Shown here: positions 17,770 through 27,300 of the stretch, piece by piece | Numbering within the stretch: the stretch's first letter is position 1 | Layout of the letters: each line of letters opens with the position of its first letter | Assembly (NCBI GenBank): GCA_945868805.1 | Contig: CAMBMO010000001.1 | Coordinates: 62,001 to 126,000, forward strand | DNA length: 64,000 nt | Source: Singulisphaera sp. GP187 | GTDB taxonomy: Bacteria > Planctomycetota > Phycisphaerae > Phycisphaerales > SM1A02 | Reading direction: 5' to 3' | Program-made: the position numbers and the translations under genes | Notes under the pieces: model-generated | Told to the model about the DNA's origin: nothing | Database searches by the model: none | Seen by the model: only the letters and a program-made list of their open reading frames with translations

Positions 17770-20085
17770 GTGGCGGCGGCCATCTTCAGTAGTTGGAACC
17801 TCGATCCATGGTTGATTGCGGGAATCACCATTGCAACGACTCTCTACTTGCGTGGCGCACGGGGGTTGACTGGTCGTGTCCGTGGATTTCCGCGGTGGAG
17901 GCCCAAATGTTTTCTGGCTGGCGTTGGGATCCTCTTTCTTGCACTCGCATCACCGATTGATTCGCTCGGCCATCTGTTGCTGTGGATCCACATGGCTCAG
18001 CACTGGTTGCTCATCATGGTTGCGGCTCCGCTCATCCTTCTGGGATCTCCGGGGATTCCACTCTTGCGTGGACTGCCTCGAATCGTGCGTAAGCAAGCTC
18101 TCGGCCCGTTCATCGCAAGCCCCTTCGTGCGTGGGTGCCTGAATGCGCTGCTCCATCCAGCAACAGGGTGGCTCGCATTCGCGATCGTGAATTGGATTTG
18201 GCACTACCCGCGTTTTTACGGAACGGCGCTCGAATCGCCGCTGGTCCACCGTTTTGAACATGCGTCATTTCTCATTGGAGCGATGCTCTTCTGGTGGCAA
18301 ATCATCGCGCCCTGGCCTTGGCGAGCGAGGCTTCCAGACGCAGCGCTCGTCGTTTACTTGCTCGCCGCAGATGTTCAGAACACGATTTTCTCGGCGATCG
18401 TCACCTTTTCAGACACAGTGCTTTATCCCAACTATCTCGCGACCGCACCCGCGCTCGGGTGGGATGCGCTACGCGATCAAAGGGTGGCGGGGGCGTTCAT
18501 GTGGACTGCTGGCCAGTTCGTCATGCTCCCCGTAGCGATCTTCCTGGTCTTGCGGGCTCTGCGAGGCGTACGACGATCGTCAATTGTTGCACCTGCTCGG
18601 CCGGCGACCTCGCCTCGGACGCGCGAGAGATTCGATCTTCTGAAGGTTGCTGGGATCGGCACCTTCTTGAGAAATCGTCAGATGCGGATGCTGGTGCGTT
18701 GGTCACTCGTGCTCGTCGCAGTTGTGATCGTCATCGACGGATTTTGGGGTCCGTCTGATGCGCCATCAAACCTCGCAGGGACACTTCCCTGGACCCACTG
18801 GAGAGGTCTGATTGTCATCGCTTTGCTCTTCGGGGGGAATTTTCTCTGCATGACTTGTCCATTGATGGCACCGCGCCATCAAATGCGCAGATGGATACGT
18901 CCCCGCTTTCGATGGCCTACTGCACTGCGTTCGAAGTGGTTTTCGGTGGTGCTGATTGTTCTCTGGCTCGTTTCGTACGAGGCGTTCGATCTCTGGTCGA
19001 GTCCCTTCGCGACTGCGATGTTGGTGGTGGGGTATTTCGTCGCAATCCTCGTCGTCGATGGACTCTTTCGCGGAGCGAGTTTTTGCAAGTGGGTCTGTCC
19101 GATCGGGCAGTTTCATATGACGCAAAGTTTGGTCTCGCCGCTCTCAGTCTCCATTCGAGACCCAACCGTCTGCGCGACTTGTATCGGGCACGAATGCATA
19201 CGCGGATCGCGATCGATCGAGCCAGTGGCGGGGACAATTTCGCTTCCACAGCTGGTTCCCGGATGCGAACTTGAACTTTTTCAACCCGTCAAGCGTGGAA
19301 ATCTCGATTGCACATTCTGCTTGGACTGCGTTGATGCTTGCCCACATGGAAATGTTGGAATTCTGGTGGCGCCACAGAGCAAGAGCCTCGCGGATCGGCA
19401 GTGGGGATCTTCGATCGCACGCATCGGCTCGCGCGCCGATATTGCGGCACTCCTGACCTTGCTGACATTCGGCGCGTTTGCAAACGCAGTTGGAATGACA
19501 TCGCCATGGCTTGATTTCGTCGATCAGACAACACTGCAATTCGGATTGAGATCGACAACGATCGTGGAGATTCTCTTCTTGCTCGTCGCCATTGTGGTCC
19601 TTCCCTCATTCGTGGTCGGTGCGACAGCTTGGCTCTCCGCACGCTACGCAAAGAGCAATTGGCGCGAATCATTATGCCGTGGCGCACATGCGCTCGTACC
19701 GATCGGTGCGGCTATGTGGTGCGTGCACTGGTTCTATCACTTGGCCACAGGCGCTGCGACTGGCATCCCTGTCGTTCAGCGTGCGATCAACGATGCAGGC
19801 GAATCGTGGTTCGGTATTGCCAATTGGGTCGGAATACCTCAATGGTCCGACTCGTGCTGTGGACCAACCCCGACCTGGTTGATCCCATTGGAGCTTGTCA
19901 TTCTGCAGTTGGGATTGCTGGTCTCGGGATGGATGGTTTGGCGCGGTCCTTCCGATCGTGCTGGAATGCGTGGCGTCCTCGTCGCGATTCCGTGGTGGGC
20001 ACTGGCATTGGGCTTGTGGATCGCAGGGGTCTGGATCGTTCTTCAACCCATGCAGATGCGGGGGAGTGCAACACCGTGGCCTTGA
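17770..20085 (+). CDS. Fusion of caa3-type CtaG-like assembly protein with a CcoG/NapH-like 4Fe-4S membrane protein
   Basis: N-terminal half: PIDSLGHLLLWIHMAQHWLLIMVAAPLILLGSP, FEHASFLIGAMLFWW (CtaG-like). C-terminal half: FLCMTCPLMAPRHQMR, CKWVCPIGQFH, LDCTFCLDCVDACPHGN. One continuous ORF with a GTG start. Confidence 0.8.
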   Translation: MAAAIFSSWNLDPWLIAGITIATTLYLRGARGLTGRVRGFPRWRPKCFLAGVGILFLALASPIDSLGHLLLWIHMAQHWLLIMVAAPLILLGSPGIPLLRGLPRIVRKQALGPFIASPFVRGCLNALLHPATGWLAFAIVNWIWHYPRFYGTALESPLVHRFEHASFLIGAMLFWWQIIAPWPWRARLPDAALVVYLLAADVQNTIFSAIVTFSDTVLYPNYLATAPALGWDALRDQRVAGAFMWTAGQFVMLPVAIFLVLRALRGVRRSSIVAPARPATSPRTRERFDLLKVAGIGTFLRNRQMRMLVRWSLVLVAVVIVIDGFWGPSDAPSNLAGTLPWTHWRGLIVIALLFGGNFLCMTCPLMAPRHQMRRWIRPRFRWPTALRSKWFSVVLIVLWLVSYEAFDLWSSPFATAMLVVGYFVAILVVDGLFRGASFCKWVCPIGQFHMTQSLVSPLSVSIRDPTVCATCIGHECIRGSRSIEPVAGTISLPQLVPGCELELFQPVKRGNLDCTFCLDCVDACPHGNVGILVAPQSKSLADRQWGSSIARIGSRADIAALLTLLTFGAFANAVGMTSPWLDFVDQTTLQFGLRSTTIVEILFLLVAIVVLPSFVVGATAWLSARYAKSNWRESLCRGAHALVPIGAAMWCVHWFYHLATGAATGIPVVQRAINDAGESWFGIANWVGIPQWSDSCCGPTPTWLIPLELVILQLGLLVSGWMVWRGPSDRAGMRGVLVAIPWWALALGLWIAGVWIVLQPMQMRGSATPWP

Positions 20086-20615
20086 CACGAGGTCTTGCGA
20101 GTGCGAGTCGAGCGATCCTCGTGGCGATCACGATTGGATGTGGCAGTTCTTCCCAAGCCGATGGTGGGGCGGTCGTCGATCGAGGGCGATATGGACCGTA
20201 CGACGCAACGGTGTTCATCTCACCAGTACCGCCTCGCGTTGGAGTCGTTGACTTCTCAGTGCTCCTGTCGAAAGGTGGCGAGCCACAATTGACAGTTCCA
20301 ATTCGGGTGCGAGCGGACGGCCCGGACGGAGCGTCTAGCGAATGTGAGATGCACGGCGCAGATTCTGGCAATCGACTTCTGAGGGCGGGCGATCTCAAGA
20401 TCAATTCTCCGGGAATATGGCGGATTGCAGTTGCATTTGGTGCGGAGAGTGCGACATTCGAGATCACTGTCGGTGCCGCACCGCAGAGATGGGAGTCGCT
20501 CCTGCCATGGCTGGGACTTTGGATTCCTGCCGCGCTCCTGATGATCGCGCGCGAAGTTCTCGCGAACCATCAGCGACAGCGCCGGAGCGCGTGGATCCGA
20601 CGCTCCGACTCGTGA
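20076..20615 (+). CDS. Putative lipoprotein/membrane protein at the end of the respiratory cluster
   Basis: GTG start overlapping the upstream stop; LVAITIGCGSSS lipobox; C-terminal TM helix LLPWLGLWIPAALLMIARE. Confidence 0.6.
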   Translation: MALTRGLASASRAILVAITIGCGSSSQADGGAVVDRGRYGPYDATVFISPVPPRVGVVDFSVLLSKGGEPQLTVPIRVRADGPDGASSECEMHGADSGNRLLRAGDLKINSPGIWRIAVAFGAESATFEITVGAAPQRWESLLPWLGLWIPAALLMIAREVLANHQRQRRSAWIRRSDS

Positions 20616-20640
20616 TCGGGTTCGCTATCCTCTTGCGACC

Positions 20641-21795
20641 ATGTCGACGAATGCGAAGGTTGAGGTGTTGGGCAAGTCAGACAATCCAGCTCCTGCTGAT
20701 CTCTCCACTGCCGCGCTTTCCGCTTTGTATCGCATCGATGAGTTCGAAGAGATCGCTCGCTCGAAACTCTCGGAAATGGCATTCGCCTATTACGCAGGAT
20801 CCGCAGGGGATGGGCGGACCTTGATGCGCAATCGATCAGCATGGGAAGAACTTTCGATCTGGTACCGAGTGATGGTTGATGTTTCCTCTCGCTCGACCGC
20901 GACAACGCTTTTCGATAAGTCGATGGCATTCCCGTTGCTATCGGCACCGACTGCGCTCCACAAGATGGCTCATCCCGACGGCGAATTAGCGACAGTTCGT
21001 GCCTGTGGATCCGCGGGAATTCCGATGGTTGTCAGCAGTTTGTCAACGACGACGATCGAGGAAATCTGCGCGGCTTCGACTGGCCCCGTGTACTTCCAGA
21101 TCTACATCGGTCAAGACCGAGGATTCGTCAAGGAACTCGTCCAGCGTGTGGAGCGAGCAGGTTGCGCTGGATTGCAGTTGACAGTGGATGCGCCAGTCTG
21201 GGGATTGCGCGAACGCGAGATGAAGACAGGATTCCGAGTTCCAGAGCACTTGACGATCGCGAATCTTCAACGAACTGACCACTTGGGTCCGACGGGACAT
21301 GTCGGCGTGGGCATCGCAGAGACTCTGGGATGGACAATCACGCCGAGTTTGAAATGGCAAGATCTCGAGTGGATGGTCGCATTGACGAAGCTCCCTGTCA
21401 TGCTGAAGGGAGTTTGCAGAGCCGATGATGCTGTGACTGCGGTTCGCCATGGCGCTCGTGGGATCGTCGTAAGCAATCATGGCGGTCGTCAGCTCGATGG
21501 AGCTCCAGCGACAGCGGAGGCGTTGCCACGCATCACGGAGGCCGTGGCGAGTCGGGTTCCAGTCATCGTTGATGGAGGGATCCGTCGCGGTCTCGACATC
21601 TTGCGGGCATTGGCGCTCGGCGCAACAGCAGTCCAGGTTGGTCGACCGATTCTGTGGGGGCTCTCGGTCGCCGGTGAGGCTGGTGTGCGGCGAGTGCTTG
21701 AGATTCTCTCAAGCGATTTCGACCGTTCGATGGCTCTCGCAGGTTGTTCGACGGTGGCGAGCATCACCCGCGATTTGCTACATCCTCGGGGGTAA
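20641..21795 (+). CDS. FMN-dependent alpha-hydroxy-acid dehydrogenase/oxidase
   Basis: AFAYYAGSAGDGRTLMRNRSAW, VKAVCRADDAV-type site VMLKGVCRADDAV, IVVSNHGGRQLDGAPA, VIVDGGIRRGLDILRALALGATAVQVGRP. Confidence 0.92.
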   Translation: MSTNAKVEVLGKSDNPAPADLSTAALSALYRIDEFEEIARSKLSEMAFAYYAGSAGDGRTLMRNRSAWEELSIWYRVMVDVSSRSTATTLFDKSMAFPLLSAPTALHKMAHPDGELATVRACGSAGIPMVVSSLSTTTIEEICAASTGPVYFQIYIGQDRGFVKELVQRVERAGCAGLQLTVDAPVWGLREREMKTGFRVPEHLTIANLQRTDHLGPTGHVGVGIAETLGWTITPSLKWQDLEWMVALTKLPVMLKGVCRADDAVTAVRHGARGIVVSNHGGRQLDGAPATAEALPRITEAVASRVPVIVDGGIRRGLDILRALALGATAVQVGRPILWGLSVAGEAGVRRVLEILSSDFDRSMALAGCSTVASITRDLLHPRG

Positions 21796-21910
21796 CGCGC
21801 TGTTGCGGCCGTCTTGAACGGTCCTTCGCGGTCCTATGCATTTGGGGTGGCGATGGTGGGTCGTGGGGAGAAACCCTTGACGATGTCATACGAACGCGTA
21901 CCCTAACAAA

Positions 21911-21924
21911 TACCGTACAGGTAC
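21911..21924 (+). promoter_or_regulatory. Candidate operator upstream of imuA (SOS-like regulatory site)
   Basis: TACC-GTACA-GGTA inverted repeat containing GTAC-AG-GTAC, 3 bp before ATG 21928; another GTAC at 21898. Position only; the family-specific LexA motif is unknown to me. Confidence 0.25.
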
Positions 21925-21927
21925 TAC

Positions 21928-22848
21928 ATGGGTCGAATTCCACTTGAAATACTGGAGAAGGTTTCGCTTGTTCTGCGACCGCCCGCACGGCGATTGCGCA
22001 TTGATCCGATCCTCGATCAAGCTTTGGGCAATGGCGTCGATGACGGCATTGCCCTTGGAGTGATACACGAGTGGATCACGGCTGAAGAAGTCGAATCGAA
22101 GTCGATCGTCGCAACATCAAAGGCGAAGAGTGCCGACGCACATTCGCGATGGTTCGCGCCGCACGGCGTTGTGCTCGCACTCGCATGGGGAATGTTGCGC
22201 GCCGACGATGGTGAGCAAGGGCGTCAGTGGGGCAGTCACACGGACGCTTCGCACGATGCAGTCGCGGGTCGATCGACAGCATGGATCGGTCGCCGTGTCT
22301 GGCCATCGCCACGCGCAATGCTGGGTATCGATGGATCGCGAGCGTTGCTGGCACGGTCGATCTTTGTGGACACAGATGTCGGTGGACCGCGGCGCGAATT
22401 GGCGAATCGATTGTGGGCGGTTCAGCAATCACTGGCATGCGATGGCGTCATGACCGTCGTATGGGATGCGAGTCACTTCGATCTTGTGGCAACACGGCGA
22501 TTGCAATTGGCGACCACACGCGATATCCACGATGCGACTCTGCTTGCCTGTCATGCCTGTCATGCCTGTCATGCCTGTCATGCAGAACGCCCTCCTGTTC
22601 TCGCACTTGCGGTGCGCCCGTGGCATGAACGGCTGGTGACGAGTGCCGCCACCACGAGATGGATCGTGCGCAATCATCGCGATTCGAATACGGACGATCC
22701 GGCGCCACACTGGCAAGCTGAATTGGTGCGTGGTCGTGGCGCTTCTGGTTCTCGCGTCGGGCAGTGCGCTTTCACCGTCCGAGCGAGTTGGTCTTGGAAT
22801 GGCGGAAGAAACCCCCCGTCTCAGCGTGACGGTTGGAGCGATGAATGA
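21928..22848 (+). CDS. imuA: ImuA-like (RecA/SulA-related) mutasome component
   Basis: GVVLALAWGML...SRALLARSIFVDTDVGGPRRELANRLWAVQQSLACDGVMTVVWDASHFDLVATRRLQLATT resembles the ImuA core; immediately upstream of imuB with ATGA overlap. Confidence 0.75.
   Translation: MGRIPLEILEKVSLVLRPPARRLRIDPILDQALGNGVDDGIALGVIHEWITAEEVESKSIVATSKAKSADAHSRWFAPHGVVLALAWGMLRADDGEQGRQWGSHTDASHDAVAGRSTAWIGRRVWPSPRAMLGIDGSRALLARSIFVDTDVGGPRRELANRLWAVQQSLACDGVMTVVWDASHFDLVATRRLQLATTRDIHDATLLACHACHACHACHAERPPVLALAVRPWHERLVTSAATTRWIVRNHRDSNTDDPAPHWQAELVRGRGASGSRVGQCAFTVRASWSWNGGRNPPSQRDGWSDE
22545..22583 (+). repeat. In-frame 9-bp tandem repeat (TGCCTGTCA x4 + TGC) in imuA
   Basis: Direct reading: ...CT TGCCTGTCA TGCCTGTCA TGCCTGTCA TGCCTGTCA TGC AGAA; encodes ACHACHACHACHA. 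Confidence 0.97.
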
Positions 22849-24371
22849 AACGCCGCATTCTGGCGATCGTGCTACCCCGATGGCAGGCAGACTGCGCGCG
22901 GAAACTTGCGTACAGACAAGACGGCAAGCGTCCGCGGCCAAACGACGAGTCTGCACCGCCATTGCTCGTCATTTGCACTGAGCACGGCACGCGCATCGTG
23001 AGGGGGTGTTGCGCGCAGGCGACTCGACGAGGCGTGTATGTCGGGATCACATTGGCGCATGCGCGAGCACTCTGCCCACCACCGATCATTGAAGTTGAAT
23101 CGCAACCCGAGCGCGAGGTTGCGATGCTGCGAGCCGTTGCTCGGTGGTGCCAGCGTTACGCACCCATCACGGCGCTCGAACCATCGGCGGGACCAGTCAC
23201 GATTCTGGTGGACATCACGGGATGCGAACGAGTCCATCGATCGGACACGGACCTGTTACGCCGAGTCGTCGATGAACTCTCCGCACGCGGAGTGCATTCT
23301 CGTGTCGCCATCGCCCCCACGGCTGTTGCGGCGGTGGCACTCGCGCAGAGTGCGAAGAAGAACCTTTTGGATTGCCCCGTTCGCGCGTTGCGTATCGACG
23401 GAAAGGCCGTTACAGGGTTGTTGGATGTCAATGTGCGAACGATTGGCGAATTGCTGGCCTTGCCGCGTCCGAGCATTGCGCAGCGATATGGCGCGGAAGT
23501 TCTGCACCGAATCGACATGGCGCTCGGCGATGCGTTTGAAACACTGACCCCAGTTCGGTCCAACCCACTCCCCACCGCAGAGCGCATCTTCGATGGACCA
23601 GTTTCAAATCTTGAAGCGATTGCTTTGACGGCGATGCAGTTGATCGAAGGAGTGTGTGCATCTTTGAGAGAGCGCGATCGTGGTGGTTGTGAGTTTGAAC
23701 TGACGGCTCTCTGCGCTGACGCCCCAACCTATCGCCACCGCGTGATCCTCGGGACGCCCAATGCACGCGCCGCTCATCTGGTCAAAATTCTCGCTCCCCA
23801 TATTGAGAGGATCCCGATGGGAATGGGTGTCGAATCCATGCGACTCTCTGTCCTGCGCATGGGCCGGTTCGCAGGCTCTCTAGATGGCACGAGAGGTGGC
23901 ACGACGAGCGCGGCGTTGCGGGGCGCTGTCGGCGAATGGGTCGACACGCTGACGGCTCAGTTAGGTGATCGTTCCGTCTTTCGTGGTGGATTCGTTGAAC
24001 ACCACCAGCCAGAGCGATCTTCTCGCTGGATTCCAGTTGCTCGTCATGGTCTTTCAACGCGAAACGCGTGGCGCGACGCCAATGTGCGCGCAGTCGAGGC
24101 CTGGCGACCATCTTCGTGGTGTGAGCGGCCAGAGCCAATCATCGTGGAATCTCCTCATACCCCGACCATTCGTTGGCGTACTCAAGAACAACGGATCACG
24201 CAGTGGATCGGCCCGGAACGAATCGCAACACCGTGCAGACGAGCGGGGGAAGAAACAGTCGATGGCCGGATGTCCAACGTGGATTACTGGCGAATCGAAC
24301 TCGAGCAGGGCACATGGTTGTGGATTGCACACGATGCCCGCGGTTGGTCGCTTGTCGGTCTCTGGAGTTGA
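22845..24371 (+). CDS. imuB: ImuB, inactive Y-family polymerase homolog
   Basis: MKRRILAIVLPRWQADCARK; YAPITALEPSAGPVTILVDITGCERVH replaces the catalytic S-x-D-E site; NVRTIGELLALPRPSIAQRYG helix-hairpin region. Confidence 0.88.
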   Translation: MKRRILAIVLPRWQADCARKLAYRQDGKRPRPNDESAPPLLVICTEHGTRIVRGCCAQATRRGVYVGITLAHARALCPPPIIEVESQPEREVAMLRAVARWCQRYAPITALEPSAGPVTILVDITGCERVHRSDTDLLRRVVDELSARGVHSRVAIAPTAVAAVALAQSAKKNLLDCPVRALRIDGKAVTGLLDVNVRTIGELLALPRPSIAQRYGAEVLHRIDMALGDAFETLTPVRSNPLPTAERIFDGPVSNLEAIALTAMQLIEGVCASLRERDRGGCEFELTALCADAPTYRHRVILGTPNARAAHLVKILAPHIERIPMGMGVESMRLSVLRMGRFAGSLDGTRGGTTSAALRGAVGEWVDTLTAQLGDRSVFRGGFVEHHQPERSSRWIPVARHGLSTRNAWRDANVRAVEAWRPSSWCERPEPIIVESPHTPTIRWRTQEQRITQWIGPERIATPCRRAGEETVDGRMSNVDYWRIELEQGTWLWIAHDARGWSLVGLWS

Positions 24372-27300
24372 ACCGTTGCGCACTCTTGCCACATATGCCG
24401 AACTCGATGTCGCCAGCAATTTCTCTTTCTTGGAAGGAGCGAGTCATCCCGAGGAACTTGTTTCGTGTGCGGCGCAATTGGGATTGCGTGCAATCGGACT
24501 AGCCGATCGTGGCACGATGGCGGGAATGGTTCGTGCTCATGTCGCTGCAAAGGAGCATGGAATCGATCTCTGCGTCGGGGCACGTCTGGAATTGGATGTC
24601 TCTTCTTTCTTCGAGCAGGATTGTCATGGCGACCGAGATGGTCAGGCGTCCGAGCGACCGCCAAAGCGAATGGAGATCTTGGCGTATGCGACCGATCAAG
24701 CGTCCTACGGACAGTTGTGCCGAGCGATCACAATGGGACGAATGCGGTGCGAGGGGGAAGAGAGTCTAGGTCGTGGTCAATGGTCATTGACCTTGCATCA
24801 GTTCCTGGACTTATCGCAGGGACTGGAAATCATCGCGCAACCACCGCAGGGCCGAGCTTTGCTTTCCCATCGTGTCGTCGAGGTTCTGCGGGGATTGCGT
24901 CATGCGGTTGGGAAGCATCTTTCTCTGGCGGTGGTGCGCGTCGGTGAGCCGGAAGAATCACTGCGAATCCGTCAGATCCAGTTCTTGGCGGATGCGTGTT
25001 CCGTGCCGATTGTCGCCACGAATGGCGTTCGATTTCATGTGCCAGCGCGACGCCAATTGCACGATGTCTTAACCGCCATCCGCAATGGCACGACAGTGGG
25101 GGCCTCAGGATTCGATGTCTTGCCGAATGCCGAGCGACACTTGCAGGGAGCGGAGCGCATGCATGCTCGGTGGCGCGACTTTCCCGCTGCGATCGCCCGA
25201 GGCATTGACATCGCGGAGCATTGCCGAGGATTTTCCCTTGCGCAACTGCGCTACACCTATCCATCGGAAGTCATTCCTGCGGGAGAGACCGCGATGGGGC
25301 ATCTGCGTTTCCTCGTGGAGGAAGGAGCGAATGAGCGATACCCACAAGGCGTACCCGCGAGCGTCCACAAGCAGTTGGCGCACGAGTTTTCGTTGATCGA
25401 CGAGTTGAAGTATGCAAATTACTTTCTGACCGTTCACGACATCGTGCGTTTCGCCCGTGCACGCGGCATTCTCTGTCAGGGTCGTGGTGCGGCCGCCAAC
25501 AGCGTTGTCTGCTTCTGTCTTGGGGTGACGGCGGTCGATCCCGAGCGCATCAATGTGCTCTTTGAACGATTTATCAGCCGTGAACGAAACGAGCCACCCG
25601 ACATCGATATCGATTTCGAACATGAACGCAGAGAAGAAGTCATGCAATACATCTATGCGCGCTATGGTCGCTTTCGTGCGGCCTTATGCGCCGAAGTTGT
25701 TTGCTACCGCCGACGGCTCGCCATACGTGAAACAGCCAAAGCGCTCGGGTTTTCATTGGACGCAGTGGATCGCTTGGCGCGTGGGTTGTCGTCCACCGCG
25801 TCCATTCATGAGATTCGCGCACTCGGATTTGACCCAACGAGTTTTTCGATAAGAGCGCTCCTGCGCCTTGCTGGAGAGTTGGAAGGATTTCCGAGGCATT
25901 TGTCGCAGCACAGCGGAGGATTCATCATCACGGAGGGACCGCTGTGTGAATTGGTGCCGATTCGCGAGGCAACGATGGATGGGCGAACGATGATCGAGTG
26001 GGACAAGGACGACATTGACGCGATGGGGATGCTCAAGATCGATGTGCTGGCGCTTGGCATGCTGACATGCATTCGCAAGGCACTTCATTCGGTCCAACTC
26101 GCTCTGCACACGATCCCATCCGAGGACGCTCAAACCTATGCGATGATGACTCAAGCGGACACCGTTGGAGTCTTTCAGATCGAAAGTCGTGCGCAAATGT
26201 CCATGCTGCCAAGACTTCGGCCCGCGTGCTTCTACGATCTCGTGATCGAAGTCGCGATCGTCCGACCTGGACCGATCCAGGGCGACATGGTGCATCCGTA
26301 TCTGCGCAGACGATGCGGCGAAGAGATTGCGACATATCCGAGCGAAGCGGTCAAGACGATTCTCGCGCGAACTCTGGGCGTGCCTCTCTTTCAGGAGCAG
26401 GCGATGGCACTCTCGATCGTGGCAGCGGGATTCACCCCCGGCGAAGCAGATCAATTGCGTCGAGCGATCGCATCTTGGAAACGTAGCGGGAACCAGATTG
26501 TGCAATTTCAAGAGAAGCTCGAAAGTGGCATGATCGCACGTGGCTATTCGATGACCTTCGCCAAACAAGTGTTCATTCAGATTCAAGGGTTTTCTGGTTA
26601 TGGATTTCCCGAGAGTCATGCAGCGAGTTTCGCGCATCTGGTCTACGCATCGGCATGGTTGAAGTGTCATCATCCAGCGGCCTTCACCTGTGCGCTCTTG
26701 AATAGTCAGCCGATGGGGTTCTATGCCCCCGCGCAACTTGTCATGGATGCACAGCGCCATGGCGTTGCGGTTCTCCCCATTGACGTGCTTCACAGTGACT
26801 GGGATTGCACGCTCGAGGGAGAGGGGAGTACACCGAGTTTGCGCCTCGGTCTTCGCATGGTTCGCGGGTTGGTCGATGAAGAAGGTCGACGCATCGCAAC
26901 AACGCGCTTCGAATGCAAGGCATACACGTCCGTCGAAGAACTCTGGCGTGCAAGTCGCGTCAGTCTTCGCACTATGCGTCAACTCGCACGTGCCGATGCG
27001 TTTCGTTCCCTCGGTCTGGATCGTCAAGCGGCGCTCTGGCAGGCTCAGCGCTTGCGGGACGAAGATGCGCCACTTTTTACGCACTCTTCACCACCGGATC
27101 GAACCAACCGTCTCCCACCGATGAGCGCGATTGCGCATGTTGCGGCGGATTACGAACACAACGGTCTGTCGCTCAAAGCGCATCCCATGTCGTTCGCTCG
27201 AGCATGGCTCTCCAAGCGCGGAATCGCAACCTGCGAAGATCTCCAATCAGAACTGGCGTTCCCATTGGGAAGTCGCACCGCGATCGCAGGATTGGTTCTT

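Noticed and set aside
22545-22583. Possible CRISPR-like repeats (also 42382-42429 and 56765-56818)
   Set aside because: Units are only 9-12 bp, contiguous without spacers, in-frame inside genes; no cas genes in the window.
22845-24371. imuB as a broken dinB pseudogene
   Set aside because: Loss of the catalytic acidic residues is a normal feature of ImuB, and the frame is intact and coupled with dnaE2.
25753-27084. 443-aa minus-strand ORF opposite dnaE2
   Set aside because: Antisense to strongly recognisable DnaE2 motifs; composition is Arg/His/Cys-rich with no domain signal. Typical mirror ORF of a GC-biased gene.
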